A stretch of 64,000 nt of DNA from Candidatus Aminicenantes bacterium UBA1061 (GCA_002316315.1 DCDG01000018.1:124001-188000); one strand, 5' to 3'. Positions 53,675 to 62,184 are shown, counted from the stretch's first letter. Numbers and translations are program-made. Notes: generated from the sequence alone by a model not told the origin.

Positions 53675-54646
53675 ATGATTGTCTTCATCACCGGGGCTTC
53701 AGGCTTTATTGGCAGCCGCCTGGTTGAGCATCTGCTAGCCAGGGGTGACAGCCAAATTTACGCCCTGGTCAGAAACCCGGCCAAGCTTAGCTGGCTGGAA
53801 AACAATCCCGCTCTTCGTCTGGTCAGCGGTGACCTTCAAACACTGCCGGACCTTCCAAAGAACATCGAAGTGGTTTTTCATCTAGCCGGTTTAACCAAAG
53901 CCACCAACCACAGCGATTATTATACTGTAAACCAGACGGGAACGGCAAGGCTTGTCGAACATATGATTCAAAATAGATTGAGCCCGAAGTTTATCTACCT
54001 GAGCAGCTTGGCAGCCGGGCGGCCGGCCGCCAATGGCCAGCCGGTCAGAGAAGACGAACCACCTGAGCCAGCTTCTCCTTATGGACAGAGCAAACTTCTG
54101 GCTGAACAAGAGGTTCTAAAATACAAAGATATTTTGCCAACAACGATTATCAGAGCAGCTGCTATTTATGGACCAAGGGATAGGGACTTTCTGCAATTTT
54201 TTGAGTTAATAGATCATGGCTGGATGTTTACTTTCAGTCAAAAGATAACCATGAGCCTGTGCTATGTGGATGATTTGATCATGGCCCTGGAGCTCTGTGC
54301 AGAAAAGAGCCGCGGTGAAGGAGAAATATATAATGTTGCTGATCCTGTACCAAGAACCTGGGAAGATATTGGCGAGGAAGCGGCCAGAATCCTGAATAAA
54401 AAAGTGAGGAAGGTAAAAGTACCTCTCTGGCTGGCCAGAACAGCGGCAGGAATGTCGGAACTGGGTTCAAAGCTGTCGGGTAAACCAAAGCCGTTAAATT
54501 TAAGCAAGTACCGGGACATGGAAAAACTATCCTGGGTAGCTGATCCTTCCCGAATCAAAGAAGAATTAGGTTTTGAAACAACCTGGCCTTTTAGCCAGGC
54601 GTTGGAAGCCACTATTAACTGGTATAAGGCTAATGGCTGGTTATAA
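53675..54646 (+). CDS. Extended SDR (NAD-dependent epimerase/dehydratase family)
   Basis: 323 residues. The NAD motif is ITGASGFIGSRL at the N-terminus, with HLAGLTKAT, a catalytic Ser in YLSSLAAG and the Tyr-Lys pair in SPYGQSKLLAE. The C-terminal substrate domain has YNVADPVPRTWEDIGEEAARIL. This resembles 3-beta-hydroxysteroid dehydrogenase/epimerase-type SDRs that reduce a keto group or isomerise a sugar. It is divergent from the alpha-oxoamine synthase, 150 bp apart; a 3-ketosphinganine reductase role would fit if that gene is a serine palmitoyltransferase, but this is inference. Confidence 0.85.
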   Translation: MIVFITGASGFIGSRLVEHLLARGDSQIYALVRNPAKLSWLENNPALRLVSGDLQTLPDLPKNIEVVFHLAGLTKATNHSDYYTVNQTGTARLVEHMIQNRLSPKFIYLSSLAAGRPAANGQPVREDEPPEPASPYGQSKLLAEQEVLKYKDILPTTIIRAAAIYGPRDRDFLQFFELIDHGWMFTFSQKITMSLCYVDDLIMALELCAEKSRGEGEIYNVADPVPRTWEDIGEEAARILNKKVRKVKVPLWLARTAAGMSELGSKLSGKPKPLNLSKYRDMEKLSWVADPSRIKEELGFETTWPFSQALEATINWYKANGWL

Positions 54647-54810
54647 GCGCGTGTTTAGAAAGCTTATTTCTCTCCTTTATGGCCAATACTCTGTTGATAA
54701 AGCTCAGATATAAATAAAATGGCAGCAAAGAATAAAACTAAATGAGAAAGAGGGGTGTGATTAATTCTGACCTGGGAAAAAAGATGAATAGTTCAATAGA
54801 AAAAAAACAA

Positions 54811-54839
54811 TTTAAAAAAGAAAAGTTTAGATTTATAAT
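54811..54839 (+). promoter_or_regulatory. Candidate promoter of the DUF885 gene
   Basis: TTTAAA (54811-54816), 17-base spacer, TATAAT (54834-54839), within an AT-rich 270-bp gap that otherwise holds no gene. The predicted leader is about 70 bases and contains GGAGGT. Confidence 0.4.
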
Positions 54840-54916
54840 TGATATCTAAAGCAGAATTATGATAGGATTTCTGTTTGAAAAAAGGCTTATTCTTATAAAT
54901 TTAGGAGGTAAGAATA

Positions 54917-56677
54917 ATGAAGAAGACAAGACTTGCCGTCGCCGGCACGATAATTCTCTTTCTACTCCTTGGTCTGGGTAACCTGTTTGCTCAGAGTGCC
55001 GAGGACAGCAAATTTCAGAAACTTCTTGAAAATTATCTGGATGAATACTGGAAATTCTATCCGACAGCTGCCACTCTGGCTGGTTACTATAAATATAATG
55101 ACAAGCTGGAGGACCCCAGTTCAGGTAATGTTGATAAGAGGGATGAAACTCTGAAAAAGTTCAACGGTGAGATGATAAAAATTGACCGCTCGAAACTTTC
55201 AGTCGAGAATCAGCAGGCTTTAAACATTTTATTCGATCAACTTGATCTTGAATTTGTTAAGCTCGAGATGACTCTTCCCTGGGAATATAACCCTCTTTTT
55301 TACAATGATATCATTATCAATAGTATTCACGGCTTGCTGACCAAAGATTTTGCTCCAATTGATGCCAGGGTAAAGAGTGCCGCAGAGAGGGCCAGACTCA
55401 TTCCCGGCCTCATTAAGAGAGCGAAAAGCGAATTAAAAACTCCAGCTCAGGCTTATACTGAGGCAGCTATCAAACAAATTGGCTACATCATTGATTTTTA
55501 TAGGAATGACGTCGCTGGACTGGTAGCCAGTGCTTCTGATGCCAATAAGCAGCTTTTTCTGGCTGAAGTTAACAAGATGATCCCGGTTCTTGAAGATTAC
55601 CGACAATATCTTAAAAGCGAGCTTTCGGCCAAGTCCACTGGGAATTTCCGTTTACAAGATGCTCACCGCCGGACAATTCAAAGGTTATCAGGCGCAGCCA
55701 TCAGCCAGGAAGAATTGATCAGCCGGGCAACCAATGAGGTCAAAGCTATCAGAATGGAAATGCTTCTGGCCTGCTATCCCCTTCACAAAATGATGTATCC
55801 AGAAGTTGATATCGACAAATTGCAGGGGGATCAGGATACCATTATCAACAGAATAGTTAAGGATATCTTTGATAAGATAAAAGCTTTTCATCCAACTGCT
55901 GAAAATTTCGTTCCAACCGTCGCTGCTTCTGCTGACCGCTTGAAAAAGTTCGGTCAGGACACCAATTTTTTCCCTGTTCCAGCCGAAAACCTGAGCATAA
56001 AACCCATGCCGCTTTATTTCTCAAATCTTGGTTTAACCAGGCTGGTGGGTCCGGGTGCTTATGATAACGGTGGAAACTACTCGATGGAAATTATGCCCAT
56101 TCCTTCTGATTGGGCACCAGAAAAAATCCAGGGTTTTCTTGAAGAACACAATAATTTTCTGATTGAGGTTATGACTGCCCAAAATGTTTTTCCTGGCACT
56201 TTTGTCCCACTGTCCATGACCAGAAAACCAAGCAGTTTGATGACCAGACTATTCCCGAATATGGCTTTAACACTCGGCTGGCCATTGTATGTTGAAAGAA
56301 ACCTAATTAGCGCTGGTTATGGAGATTATGACCTCAGACTCAGGCTGGCCCAGCTTAAGCTAATGCTCAAAAGCGTGATGGATTTCATTATTGATCTGAA
56401 TATTCATCAGGGCGGGATGACCAAGGACCAGGTGATGAGATATCTGACCGTGACCGGTTTCCAGAGTGAAGCGGAGGCGGAAAGAAAATGGGATTATTTA
56501 GTCCTCAATCCGGGTATGGGGGCTCTCCCTTATGTTGGCTTGCAGGAAATCCTTGACCTCGAAAAAGAAGTTCAAATGACCAAAGGCCAGGCTTTCAACA
56601 GAACCGAGTTTATTACCAAGATGATTTCTAATTCAGCCCTGCCGCCTTCTTTGCTTAGAAACCTGCTGACTCGGTAA
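54917..56677 (+). CDS. DUF885-family secreted protein lacking metal ligands (pseudo-peptidase)
   Basis: 586 residues with a signal peptide ending LFAQS. The fold is that of DUF885, whose active members have a HExxPGH zinc motif and a downstream Glu in EGWALYxE. Here the same place reads AQNVFPGTF (Gln422, Asn423, Thr428), and the second place reads LGWPLYVE, so both His, the Glu and the third ligand are gone. The surrounding alignment is otherwise intact (EEHNNFLIEVMT, AGYGD, LNIHQGGMT), so it is a full-length, non-catalytic member and not a broken gene. It probably binds a peptide-like ligand in the envelope. It has a GGAGGT site and a strong terminator. Confidence 0.88.
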   Translation: MKKTRLAVAGTIILFLLLGLGNLFAQSAEDSKFQKLLENYLDEYWKFYPTAATLAGYYKYNDKLEDPSSGNVDKRDETLKKFNGEMIKIDRSKLSVENQQALNILFDQLDLEFVKLEMTLPWEYNPLFYNDIIINSIHGLLTKDFAPIDARVKSAAERARLIPGLIKRAKSELKTPAQAYTEAAIKQIGYIIDFYRNDVAGLVASASDANKQLFLAEVNKMIPVLEDYRQYLKSELSAKSTGNFRLQDAHRRTIQRLSGAAISQEELISRATNEVKAIRMEMLLACYPLHKMMYPEVDIDKLQGDQDTIINRIVKDIFDKIKAFHPTAENFVPTVAASADRLKKFGQDTNFFPVPAENLSIKPMPLYFSNLGLTRLVGPGAYDNGGNYSMEIMPIPSDWAPEKIQGFLEEHNNFLIEVMTAQNVFPGTFVPLSMTRKPSSLMTRLFPNMALTLGWPLYVERNLISAGYGDYDLRLRLAQLKLMLKSVMDFIIDLNIHQGGMTKDQVMRYLTVTGFQSEAEAERKWDYLVLNPGMGALPYVGLQEILDLEKEVQMTKGQAFNRTEFITKMISNSALPPSLLRNLLTR

Positions 56678-56692
56678 GTAAATATTTTTACG

Positions 56693-56723
56693 GGGAGAGA
56701 AAATTTTTTCTCTCCCTTTTTTT
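56693..56723 (+). terminator. Strong intrinsic terminator after the DUF885 gene
   Basis: GGGAGAGAAAA (56693-56703) pairs with TTTTCTCTCCC (56706-56716), followed by seven T. Confidence 0.92.
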
Positions 56724-56787
56724 ATTCAGTCTTGCCCTGATCATTACCGCACTAAGGAAAATCAGAGAATAGAAGGAGGCTGGAATT

Positions 56788-57606
56788 ATGCCAGAAGAAG
56801 CCTTGGTTTTGGTTGATTCCCATGCTCACCTCGACCTTCGAGACTTTAATGATGACCGGAATGAAGTTGTCCAGAGAGCATGCAAAAATGGTGTTAAATA
56901 TATTCTCTGTCCCCTTGATGTCTCTTCCAGGGAAAGCCTCAATCAAGGCTTTAAACTTAAGGAAGAGAGAAACAACATCTATTTAGCTGCTGGACTCCAC
57001 CCTCACGATGCACGTAAACTGGCTCCCGGACATTTAGTTCAAATCAGAAAAATGGCTGCTGCCGGTGAGATTGTAGCCATCGGAGAAATCGGCCTTGATT
57101 TTCATTACAATTTTTCTCCTCCTGATAAGCAGATTGAAGCCTTCAGTCAGCAGCTCGAACTGGCTTCTGAATTAAAACTTCCGGTCATTATTCACAGCCG
57201 GGAAGCGGCTCAAAAAATAATTGAAATTATAAAATCCTTGCCTTACCTCAGGGGAGGTATCCTGCATTGTTTCAGTGAAAGCTGGCCACTGGCTAAAACT
57301 ATGATTAATCTCGGCTTTTTCGTCTCATTTTCTGGCATTCTGACTTATGAGCGAGCCACAGATGTTCAGGAAGCTGCCCGGCGCTTGCCACTTGACGTTT
57401 TGCTGGTTGAAACTGATTCGCCCTATTTGACTCCCTATCCAGAAAAAAAGACAAACAAGCGAAACGAGCCCGCCTTCGTCGTGACCACGGCCAGGAAGTT
57501 AGCCAGCTTGAAAAACATTTCAATCAGTCAGGTGGCCGAGGCTAGCACTGAAAACTTCTTCCGTTTCCTCCGATTGAAAAACACCAGCTTAGATGTTAAG
57601 ATTTAG
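56788..57606 (+). CDS. tatD: TatD-family metal-dependent hydrolase (DNase)
   Basis: 272 residues of the TatD family. Metal-binding residues are visible: DSHAHLD at the start, Glu in AIGEIGLDFHYN, His in VIIHSREA and GGILHCFSES, and Asp in VETDSPYLTP. Family members are 3'-5' DNases or related hydrolases in the cytoplasm. A strong AAGGAGG site precedes the ATG. It is the first of three tightly spaced plus-strand genes (TatD, polyprenyl synthase, CYTH). Confidence 0.92.
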   Translation: MPEEALVLVDSHAHLDLRDFNDDRNEVVQRACKNGVKYILCPLDVSSRESLNQGFKLKEERNNIYLAAGLHPHDARKLAPGHLVQIRKMAAAGEIVAIGEIGLDFHYNFSPPDKQIEAFSQQLELASELKLPVIIHSREAAQKIIEIIKSLPYLRGGILHCFSESWPLAKTMINLGFFVSFSGILTYERATDVQEAARRLPLDVLLVETDSPYLTPYPEKKTNKRNEPAFVVTTARKLASLKNISISQVAEASTENFFRFLRLKNTSLDVKI

Positions 57607-57632
57607 CCAACTTTTCGAGCTAAAGAAAAAAA

Positions 57633-58667
57633 ATGAACGAGAGTTCTTCTCTTTCTACAAGTGACAGGTCTCAGTCGGTACCTTCGCTCTCTCTTATTTT
57701 TGCGCCTGTCCGGATTGAATTAATTGAAGTCGAAAAGCAATTGTTCGACTGGTCAAAGGCCTCGAGTCCGTCTCTAAGAGAGATAACCAGGCTGACCATT
57801 TCCAGGCCTGGAAAGCTGATTCGCCCGGGGCTCTTTCTGTTGATTGCCAGTCACTTTGGTTATAAGGGAAAAGATAGAATAAAAACAGCCGCGATAATCG
57901 AAGCTATTCACTCCGCCAGCCTGATCCATGACGATATCATTGACAACTCCACTCTGCGCCGCGGAGAAGCTACCGCCTGTAAAGCTTTTGGTCCTGAGTT
58001 CAGTTTACTATTCGGAGACTACCTTTTTATAAAATCAATAACCAGGGCCCTCAGTTTCAAAAATAAAAAGATAGTAAAAGTTCTGGCTGAGGCCAGCGGA
58101 AAGATGATTGAAGGTGAAATTGAAGAACTGGTTCAAAGTTTCAACCTGGAGTTAACTGAAAAAACATATTTTAAAATAATCGGCAAAAAAACGGCCAGCC
58201 TGTTTCGGGCTAGCTGCGAGCTGGCTGCGGAGTTAGCCGGCGCTCCGGCAGAAATAAGGTCGGAGCTTGAAGCCTATGGATTTAATCTAGGCCTGGTTTT
58301 TCAGATAGTAGATGACCTCCTTGATCTTAAGGGTGAATCCCAGGAAACGGGCAAGGCGCGCTTTTCTGACCTGCGGGAGGGGCGTATCACTCTGCCTCTG
58401 ATTAGAGCTATAAAAACCTGGCCGGAAGAACAAAAAAAGAAAGTGGCTGACTGGCTGAAAAAGAGGCAGGGACGGTGGCCAGAGCCAGTCAACAGTTTTA
58501 ATGATTTCCTGCTCGAGCTGGAAACCGGCGGCGCCCTCACTTCGAGCCTCAAAACAGCAGAAAAACTGGCTGATCGGGCAAAAAATTGCCTGGCAAAATT
58601 GGAGCCCGGTCCCTATCAGGCATCATTAATTAAACTAGTAGATTTTGTGCTCAGAAGAAAAAAATAA
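57633..58667 (+). CDS. Trans-polyprenyl diphosphate synthase
   Basis: 344 residues with both aspartate motifs: LIHDDIIDNSTLRRG (first, DDxxD) and FQIVDDLLDLKG (second). KLIRPGLFLL near residue 60 binds isopentenyl diphosphate. It makes an all-trans polyprenyl diphosphate for quinones or carotenoids. The residues before the first motif, ASLIH, are not bulky aromatics, which suggests a long-chain product (C35-C50), but chain length cannot be fixed by eye. It lies 26 bases after tatD. Confidence 0.9.
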   Translation: MNESSSLSTSDRSQSVPSLSLIFAPVRIELIEVEKQLFDWSKASSPSLREITRLTISRPGKLIRPGLFLLIASHFGYKGKDRIKTAAIIEAIHSASLIHDDIIDNSTLRRGEATACKAFGPEFSLLFGDYLFIKSITRALSFKNKKIVKVLAEASGKMIEGEIEELVQSFNLELTEKTYFKIIGKKTASLFRASCELAAELAGAPAEIRSELEAYGFNLGLVFQIVDDLLDLKGESQETGKARFSDLREGRITLPLIRAIKTWPEEQKKKVADWLKKRQGRWPEPVNSFNDFLLELETGGALTSSLKTAEKLADRAKNCLAKLEPGPYQASLIKLVDFVLRRKK

Positions 58668-58693
58668 TTACAGAGTAAAAAGAAGAGGCTGAA

Positions 58694-59227
58694 ATGATTG
58701 AAATTGAAGTTAAAATCAAGGTGCCAGACCTAAAAACTGCCAGGCAGAAACTTCTGGATATGGGTTGTGAGATCGTTCGTGATTTTTACCGTGAATGGAA
58801 TGCTCTTTATGATTTTCCTGATGGCCGACTGGCCAGCCGGCAGGAAGCCTTACGGCTGCGGTTGGCCGGTAAAAAAGCCTTTGTCACCTATAAAGGACAT
58901 CCACAAAAATCGAGATCATTTAAAATAAGAGAAGAATTCGAATCAGAAATAAAAAGCATCAGGGATTTTAAAAAGATTCTTAAAAAATTGGGACTGAGCC
59001 CAGTTTTTGAATACCGAAAAAAAAGAATGCTTTTACGTTTTGACCGGGTGAAAATTACTCTGGATGAGTCAGAAGTCGGCTGTTTTTTAGAGCTTGAAGG
59101 GAAAAGAAGTGATATCGTCAGACTGGCTAATAAATTGGGTTATAGCCGAAGAGATTTTATTACTTCAGATTATGTTCAGATGATTATGGCTAAACGCCAA
59201 AAGGATTATTCATCCTCATCTGACTGA
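58694..59227 (+). CDS. CYTH-domain protein, class IV adenylate cyclase-like
   Basis: 177 residues of the CYTH fold. The N-terminal signature ExExK is EIEVK at residues 3-7. The later Arg/Lys/Glu-rich strands (LRLRLAGKKAFVTYKG, KIREEFESEI, LELEG) form the tunnel. Members include adenylate cyclase CyaB, thiamine triphosphatase and tripolyphosphatases. The pattern is closest to bacterial CyaB-like proteins, but substrate is uncertain. It follows the prenyl synthase by 26 bases, and its last 22 bases overlap the convergent rpoZ gene. Confidence 0.85.
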   Translation: MIEIEVKIKVPDLKTARQKLLDMGCEIVRDFYREWNALYDFPDGRLASRQEALRLRLAGKKAFVTYKGHPQKSRSFKIREEFESEIKSIRDFKKILKKLGLSPVFEYRKKRMLLRFDRVKITLDESEVGCFLELEGKRSDIVRLANKLGYSRRDFITSDYVQMIMAKRQKDYSSSSD

Positions 59228-59604
59228 TCTTCATCTTCTACCTCGTTTTCATCTTCTTCAACTTCAAATTCTTCCCCCAGCTCTTCAAGATCTTCTTCGC
59301 CAATTTCCTCTTCCTCTTCTGACTCAACTGAATCATACTCTTCAACCTGTGCCTCGGTTTCTGTTTCGACCGCTTCCAGAGGCAGAGCTTCAGTCAGAAC
59401 AACTTCTTCCTCGCCTGTTTCTTCTGCCTTGTAAGGCAGGATTTCATACTGGACAGCACCTGATCTAACTTCCTCTTCGGCAATCCGGATCGGGTTCTTA
59501 TATTTAGCTTTTATCTTGGGTCTCTCTCCTTTTAGAAGCTGCTTGGCTCTCTGAGCAGCCACAATGACAAAGCGGAATTTGCTATCAAAGGTATTCTGTT
59601 CCAA
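59206..59604 (-). CDS. rpoZ: RNA polymerase omega subunit with long acidic tail
   Basis: 132 residues, about 50 longer than a typical omega. Residues 1-60 hold the omega domain: SKFRFVIVAAQRAKQLLKG and PIRIAEEEVRSGAVQYEIL. The remaining half is very rich in Glu and Asp, with almost no basic residues after about residue 60. Omega helps assemble the beta' subunit of RNA polymerase. The start is a TTG at 59604, supported by AAGGAG at 9-14 bases and a promoter upstream. The tail is part of a continuous frame that overlaps the convergent CYTH gene by 22 bases. Confidence 0.9.
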   Translation of the reverse strand: MEQNTFDSKFRFVIVAAQRAKQLLKGERPKIKAKYKNPIRIAEEEVRSGAVQYEILPYKAEETGEEEVVLTEALPLEAVETETEAQVEEYDSVESEEEEEIGEEDLEELGEEFEVEEDENEVEDEDQSDEDE

Positions 59605-59647
59605 AGTTGGTCTCTCCTTCTTCTGTTATCTATCCAGACATTGCATC

Positions 59648-59676
59648 AAAATAGCAGATTTTACTTTAAATATCAA
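59648..59676 (-). promoter_or_regulatory. Sigma70-like promoter of rpoZ
   Basis: On the minus strand: TTGATA (59676-59671), 17-base spacer, TATTTT (59653-59648). The predicted leader is about 37 bases to the TTG start. Confidence 0.5.
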
Positions 59677-59767
59677 GCAAACGTCTTCTAAGAAAGGGCC
59701 CTTCAACTGATCAATTTTCTGGCCTTTTTGATCCAGTAATTTTCATCTTCAGCCCCAGAATTTTTTA

Positions 59768-59796
59768 TTGACAGCCATATTAACCTGTGTTAAAGA
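59768..59796 (+). promoter_or_regulatory. Candidate promoter of the alanine symporter gene
   Basis: TTGACA (59768-59773), 17-base spacer, TAAAGA (59791-59796), a good -35 with a weak -10. The predicted leader is about 65 bases. Confidence 0.35.
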
Positions 59797-59867
59797 GAGA
59801 AAGATTAAAATTTGATAACAATTGGCAGCCTGAAAAGACTGACACATCTAACATAGGAGCAGCTGAA

Positions 59868-61244
59868 ATGGAACTTTTCCTGAATAATTTGGCGAGCTGG
59901 CTGGATAAAACTGCCTCTAACATCTGGACCATCATGGTTCCGATTTTATTTGGGGTTGGCTTGATCCTAACCATCAGACTTGGCTTCATTCAATTCAGCA
60001 AACTGGGCGCGGCTTTTAAGATTATGTTCAGCCGCCGTTCAAGAAAAGGCGGTGGAGAGGGAGACGTCTCCCCATTTGCTGCTGTTTCCACTGCCCTGGC
60101 CGCCACGGTCGGCAATGGAAATATTGCTGGCGTGGCAACTGCCCTTTACTGGGGCGGACCCGGGGCCATCTTCTGGATGTGGATTTGCGGTTTTCTGGGG
60201 ACGGGAACCAAATTTGCCGAAGCATTTTTGGGAGTTCTCTACCGGGAGAAACATCCTGACGGAACAATTGCCGGCGGTCCGATGTATTACATCAAGAACG
60301 GCTTGAACAAGACCAAATTTGCTGTCTTTTTGGCTGGTTTTTTTGCTGTTTGCGGAGTCTTTGCCTCTCTCTTCGGCACCGGTAATATGATGCAGAGCAA
60401 CCAGATGTCCTTAGCCTTTAAAACTCAGTTTGGTATCTCGCCCGTTATAACCGGGGCAGTGATTACCTTTTTTGTTGGTCTGGTGGTTATCGGCGGAATT
60501 AAAAGGATTGGTGCCGTAGCTGAACGCCTGGTGCCAGCCATGATTGTTCTCTATCTGGCAGCAGGAATCATTGTCCTTATAGATAATGCCGGTGCCTTAC
60601 CCAACGCCTTCAAATTGATTTTCCAATATGCCTTTACACCGGCAGCAGCGGTCGGCGGTTTTGTTGGTGCGGCCATCAGACAGGCTGTTCAATTCGGTGC
60701 CAGGCGCGGCATTTTATCTAATGAAGCTGGCCTGGGAAGCGCTCCAATTGCTCATGCTGCCGCTCAAACCCCCAGCCCACTTCACCAGGGACTCATCGGG
60801 GTAATGGAAGTATTTATTGATACCATCATTGTCTGTACTTTTACTGGAATCATCAATATTTCTTCCGGCGTGTGGACCAGTGGAGTGTCAGGCTCAGCCA
60901 TGACGGTCTCTGCCTTTTCGAAAACTCTTCCCCATTTAGGTGGAATTATTGTTGCTATTTGTTCATTTTTCTTTGGCTACACTACACTAATCGGGTGGTG
61001 TTATTACGGCGAGCAGTGCCTTAAGTATCTGTTTGGCATCAAGGTGGCCATGCCTTACCGCCTTGTTTTTATTGCTCTGACCTTTATTGGAGCTGTGGTG
61101 TCTATTGAAATCGTCTTCTTTATGGGTGATATTGCCAATGCCTTTATGGCTTTGCCCAACCTGATTGGTCTGCTCTTGCTGTCAGGAGTGCTGGCACGAA
61201 AGGTCAAAGAAATGAAGAAACGTTATCCCAATCTCCTCGAATAG
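59868..61244 (+). CDS. Sodium:alanine symporter (AGCS family)
   Basis: 458 residues and about 10-11 membrane helices. Family marks include SPFAAVSTALAATVGNGNIAGVATAL near residue 65, GPGAIFWMW, GGPMYYI, ARRGILSNEAGLGSAPIAHAAA near residue 285 and FFFGYTTLIGW. It imports alanine or glycine with Na+. ATG 59868 with AGGAGC upstream is preferred; the frame extends to 59787, but the extra 27 residues are hydrophilic and unlike family N-termini. Confidence 0.93.
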   Translation: MELFLNNLASWLDKTASNIWTIMVPILFGVGLILTIRLGFIQFSKLGAAFKIMFSRRSRKGGGEGDVSPFAAVSTALAATVGNGNIAGVATALYWGGPGAIFWMWICGFLGTGTKFAEAFLGVLYREKHPDGTIAGGPMYYIKNGLNKTKFAVFLAGFFAVCGVFASLFGTGNMMQSNQMSLAFKTQFGISPVITGAVITFFVGLVVIGGIKRIGAVAERLVPAMIVLYLAAGIIVLIDNAGALPNAFKLIFQYAFTPAAAVGGFVGAAIRQAVQFGARRGILSNEAGLGSAPIAHAAAQTPSPLHQGLIGVMEVFIDTIIVCTFTGIINISSGVWTSGVSGSAMTVSAFSKTLPHLGGIIVAICSFFFGYTTLIGWCYYGEQCLKYLFGIKVAMPYRLVFIALTFIGAVVSIEIVFFMGDIANAFMALPNLIGLLLLSGVLARKVKEMKKRYPNLLE

Positions 61245-61702
61245 TAGGTGCAGTCCTTATTTTCGGGTGCACAGCTCTCTCCCCATCCAGGAGAGCCAGT
61301 ATATTGGGCGATTAAACGTCTAAGCCAGGGACTCTGAATAGATTACTTCAGGTTAGAAAATATAGCAGTATCTGACATTTAGGTTCCGGGGTTTCCCCCT
61401 CCCCTGACTGCAGGTACCTAATGCGTCGATTCTCCTGCCGATAAAATCATTGGAAGGAAGCCCTGGGGAATATCTATCTTGGTCGCATACTTAAAGCTAA
61501 AAGAAGACGCAGAAAGCGAAGCAAATGTTGGAAACGGATTCATGGTTCTCGCGAAGAGTTTGTACCCCTCCACTACAGAAGCTTTAGAAGAGACCTGAGT
61601 ATCTCTCAAAATAGCCGCATTATATCAGCTTTTTTCTTCATTCATTTTTTGGTGAATAGAGAGACCTCCCTTTAAAAGCAAGAGGGACGGTAAGAATGGT
61701 TG
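61245..61702. other. Unassigned region, possible gene remnant
   Basis: 458 bp between the symporter and the GspG-like gene. It begins with small inverted repeats (GTGCA 61248-61252 with TGCAC 61268-61272, and GCTCTC 61274-61279 with GAGAGC 61291-61296) without a T-run. From about 61415 to 61620 three frames are open at once: a 63-residue minus-strand ORF (61418-61609) and two plus-strand frames without a start codon. One plus frame reads like a protein fragment with DKIIGRKPWGISILVAYLKL and ends in TGA. I recognise none of them. A decayed gene, a mobile-element remnant or a structured RNA are all possible. Confidence 0.35.
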
Positions 61703-62077
61703 TCAGTATTCTTTTATAATATCGTCCTCAGTTTCGAAACAGCCATCAAGGCCAGCCGAACGCAAGCGGAAACTGGTCTCAGAAACTTTTTCGTATTTTA
61801 TATTGCGTCCCCAACCATCGGTTAAACTCAAGCTATATGACCTGGTTGCCTGCCATCCTTTTAGCGATTCTGGCGCCTCCTGGCCACTTTCTGCCATCCA
61901 TTCGATAATAGCCCTCGACAGCGACTCAAGATTAACCGCAGTTAACTCACCTCTGGTCTGATTGAAACGGGAAATATCTTCTTCTACCGGGGCTTTCTTT
62001 TCTGTTCGCATAAAATAGGCAAAATAAATAATGACCATGGCCAGCAGCAGGATGGCCAGAGCACCTTTTCCCTTCAC
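61703..62077 (-). CDS. Membrane-anchored GspG-like C-terminal domain protein
   Basis: 124 residues: one N-terminal membrane helix (ALAILLLAMVIIYFAYF), then a linker and a domain ending LTDGWGRNIKYE, SFRLRSAGLDG and EDDII. This matches the C-terminal beta region of type II secretion major pseudopilins (DPWG, YSLGADG). The prepilin peptidase motif before the helix (G-FTLIE) is missing, so it is probably not processed into a pilus. No other secretion genes are nearby. The start is a GTG with a GAGGAGG site, 20 bases after the tRNA-Lys gene, so it may be read from the tRNA promoter. Confidence 0.65.
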   Translation of the reverse strand: MKGKGALAILLLAMVIIYFAYFMRTEKKAPVEEDISRFNQTRGELTAVNLESLSRAIIEWMAESGQEAPESLKGWQATRSYSLSLTDGWGRNIKYEKVSETSFRLRSAGLDGCFETEDDIIKEY

Positions 62078-62097
62078 TTCCTCCTCGCGAAAAAAAA

Positions 62098-62170
62098 TGA
62101 CCCGTGAAGGACTCGAACCTTCAACCCGCGGATTAAGAGTCCGCTGCTCTACCTGTTGAGCTAACGGGCC
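62098..62170 (-). tRNA. tRNA-Lys (anticodon CUU)
   Basis: 73 bases without an encoded CCA. The acceptor stem GGCCCGT pairs with ACGGGTC (one G-U), followed by discriminator A. The anticodon stem GCGGA/TCCGC encloses loop CTCTTAA with anticodon CTT. The T arm contains GGTTCGAGTCC. A run of eight T follows directly. A promoter lies just upstream. Confidence 0.97.
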
Positions 62171-62184
62171 AAAAATTCTTTTTA

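Noticed and set aside
61418..61609. 63-residue minus-strand ORF as a real gene
   Set aside because: No ribosome binding site, no recognisable family, and two other frames are open over the same bases; reported only as part of an unassigned region.
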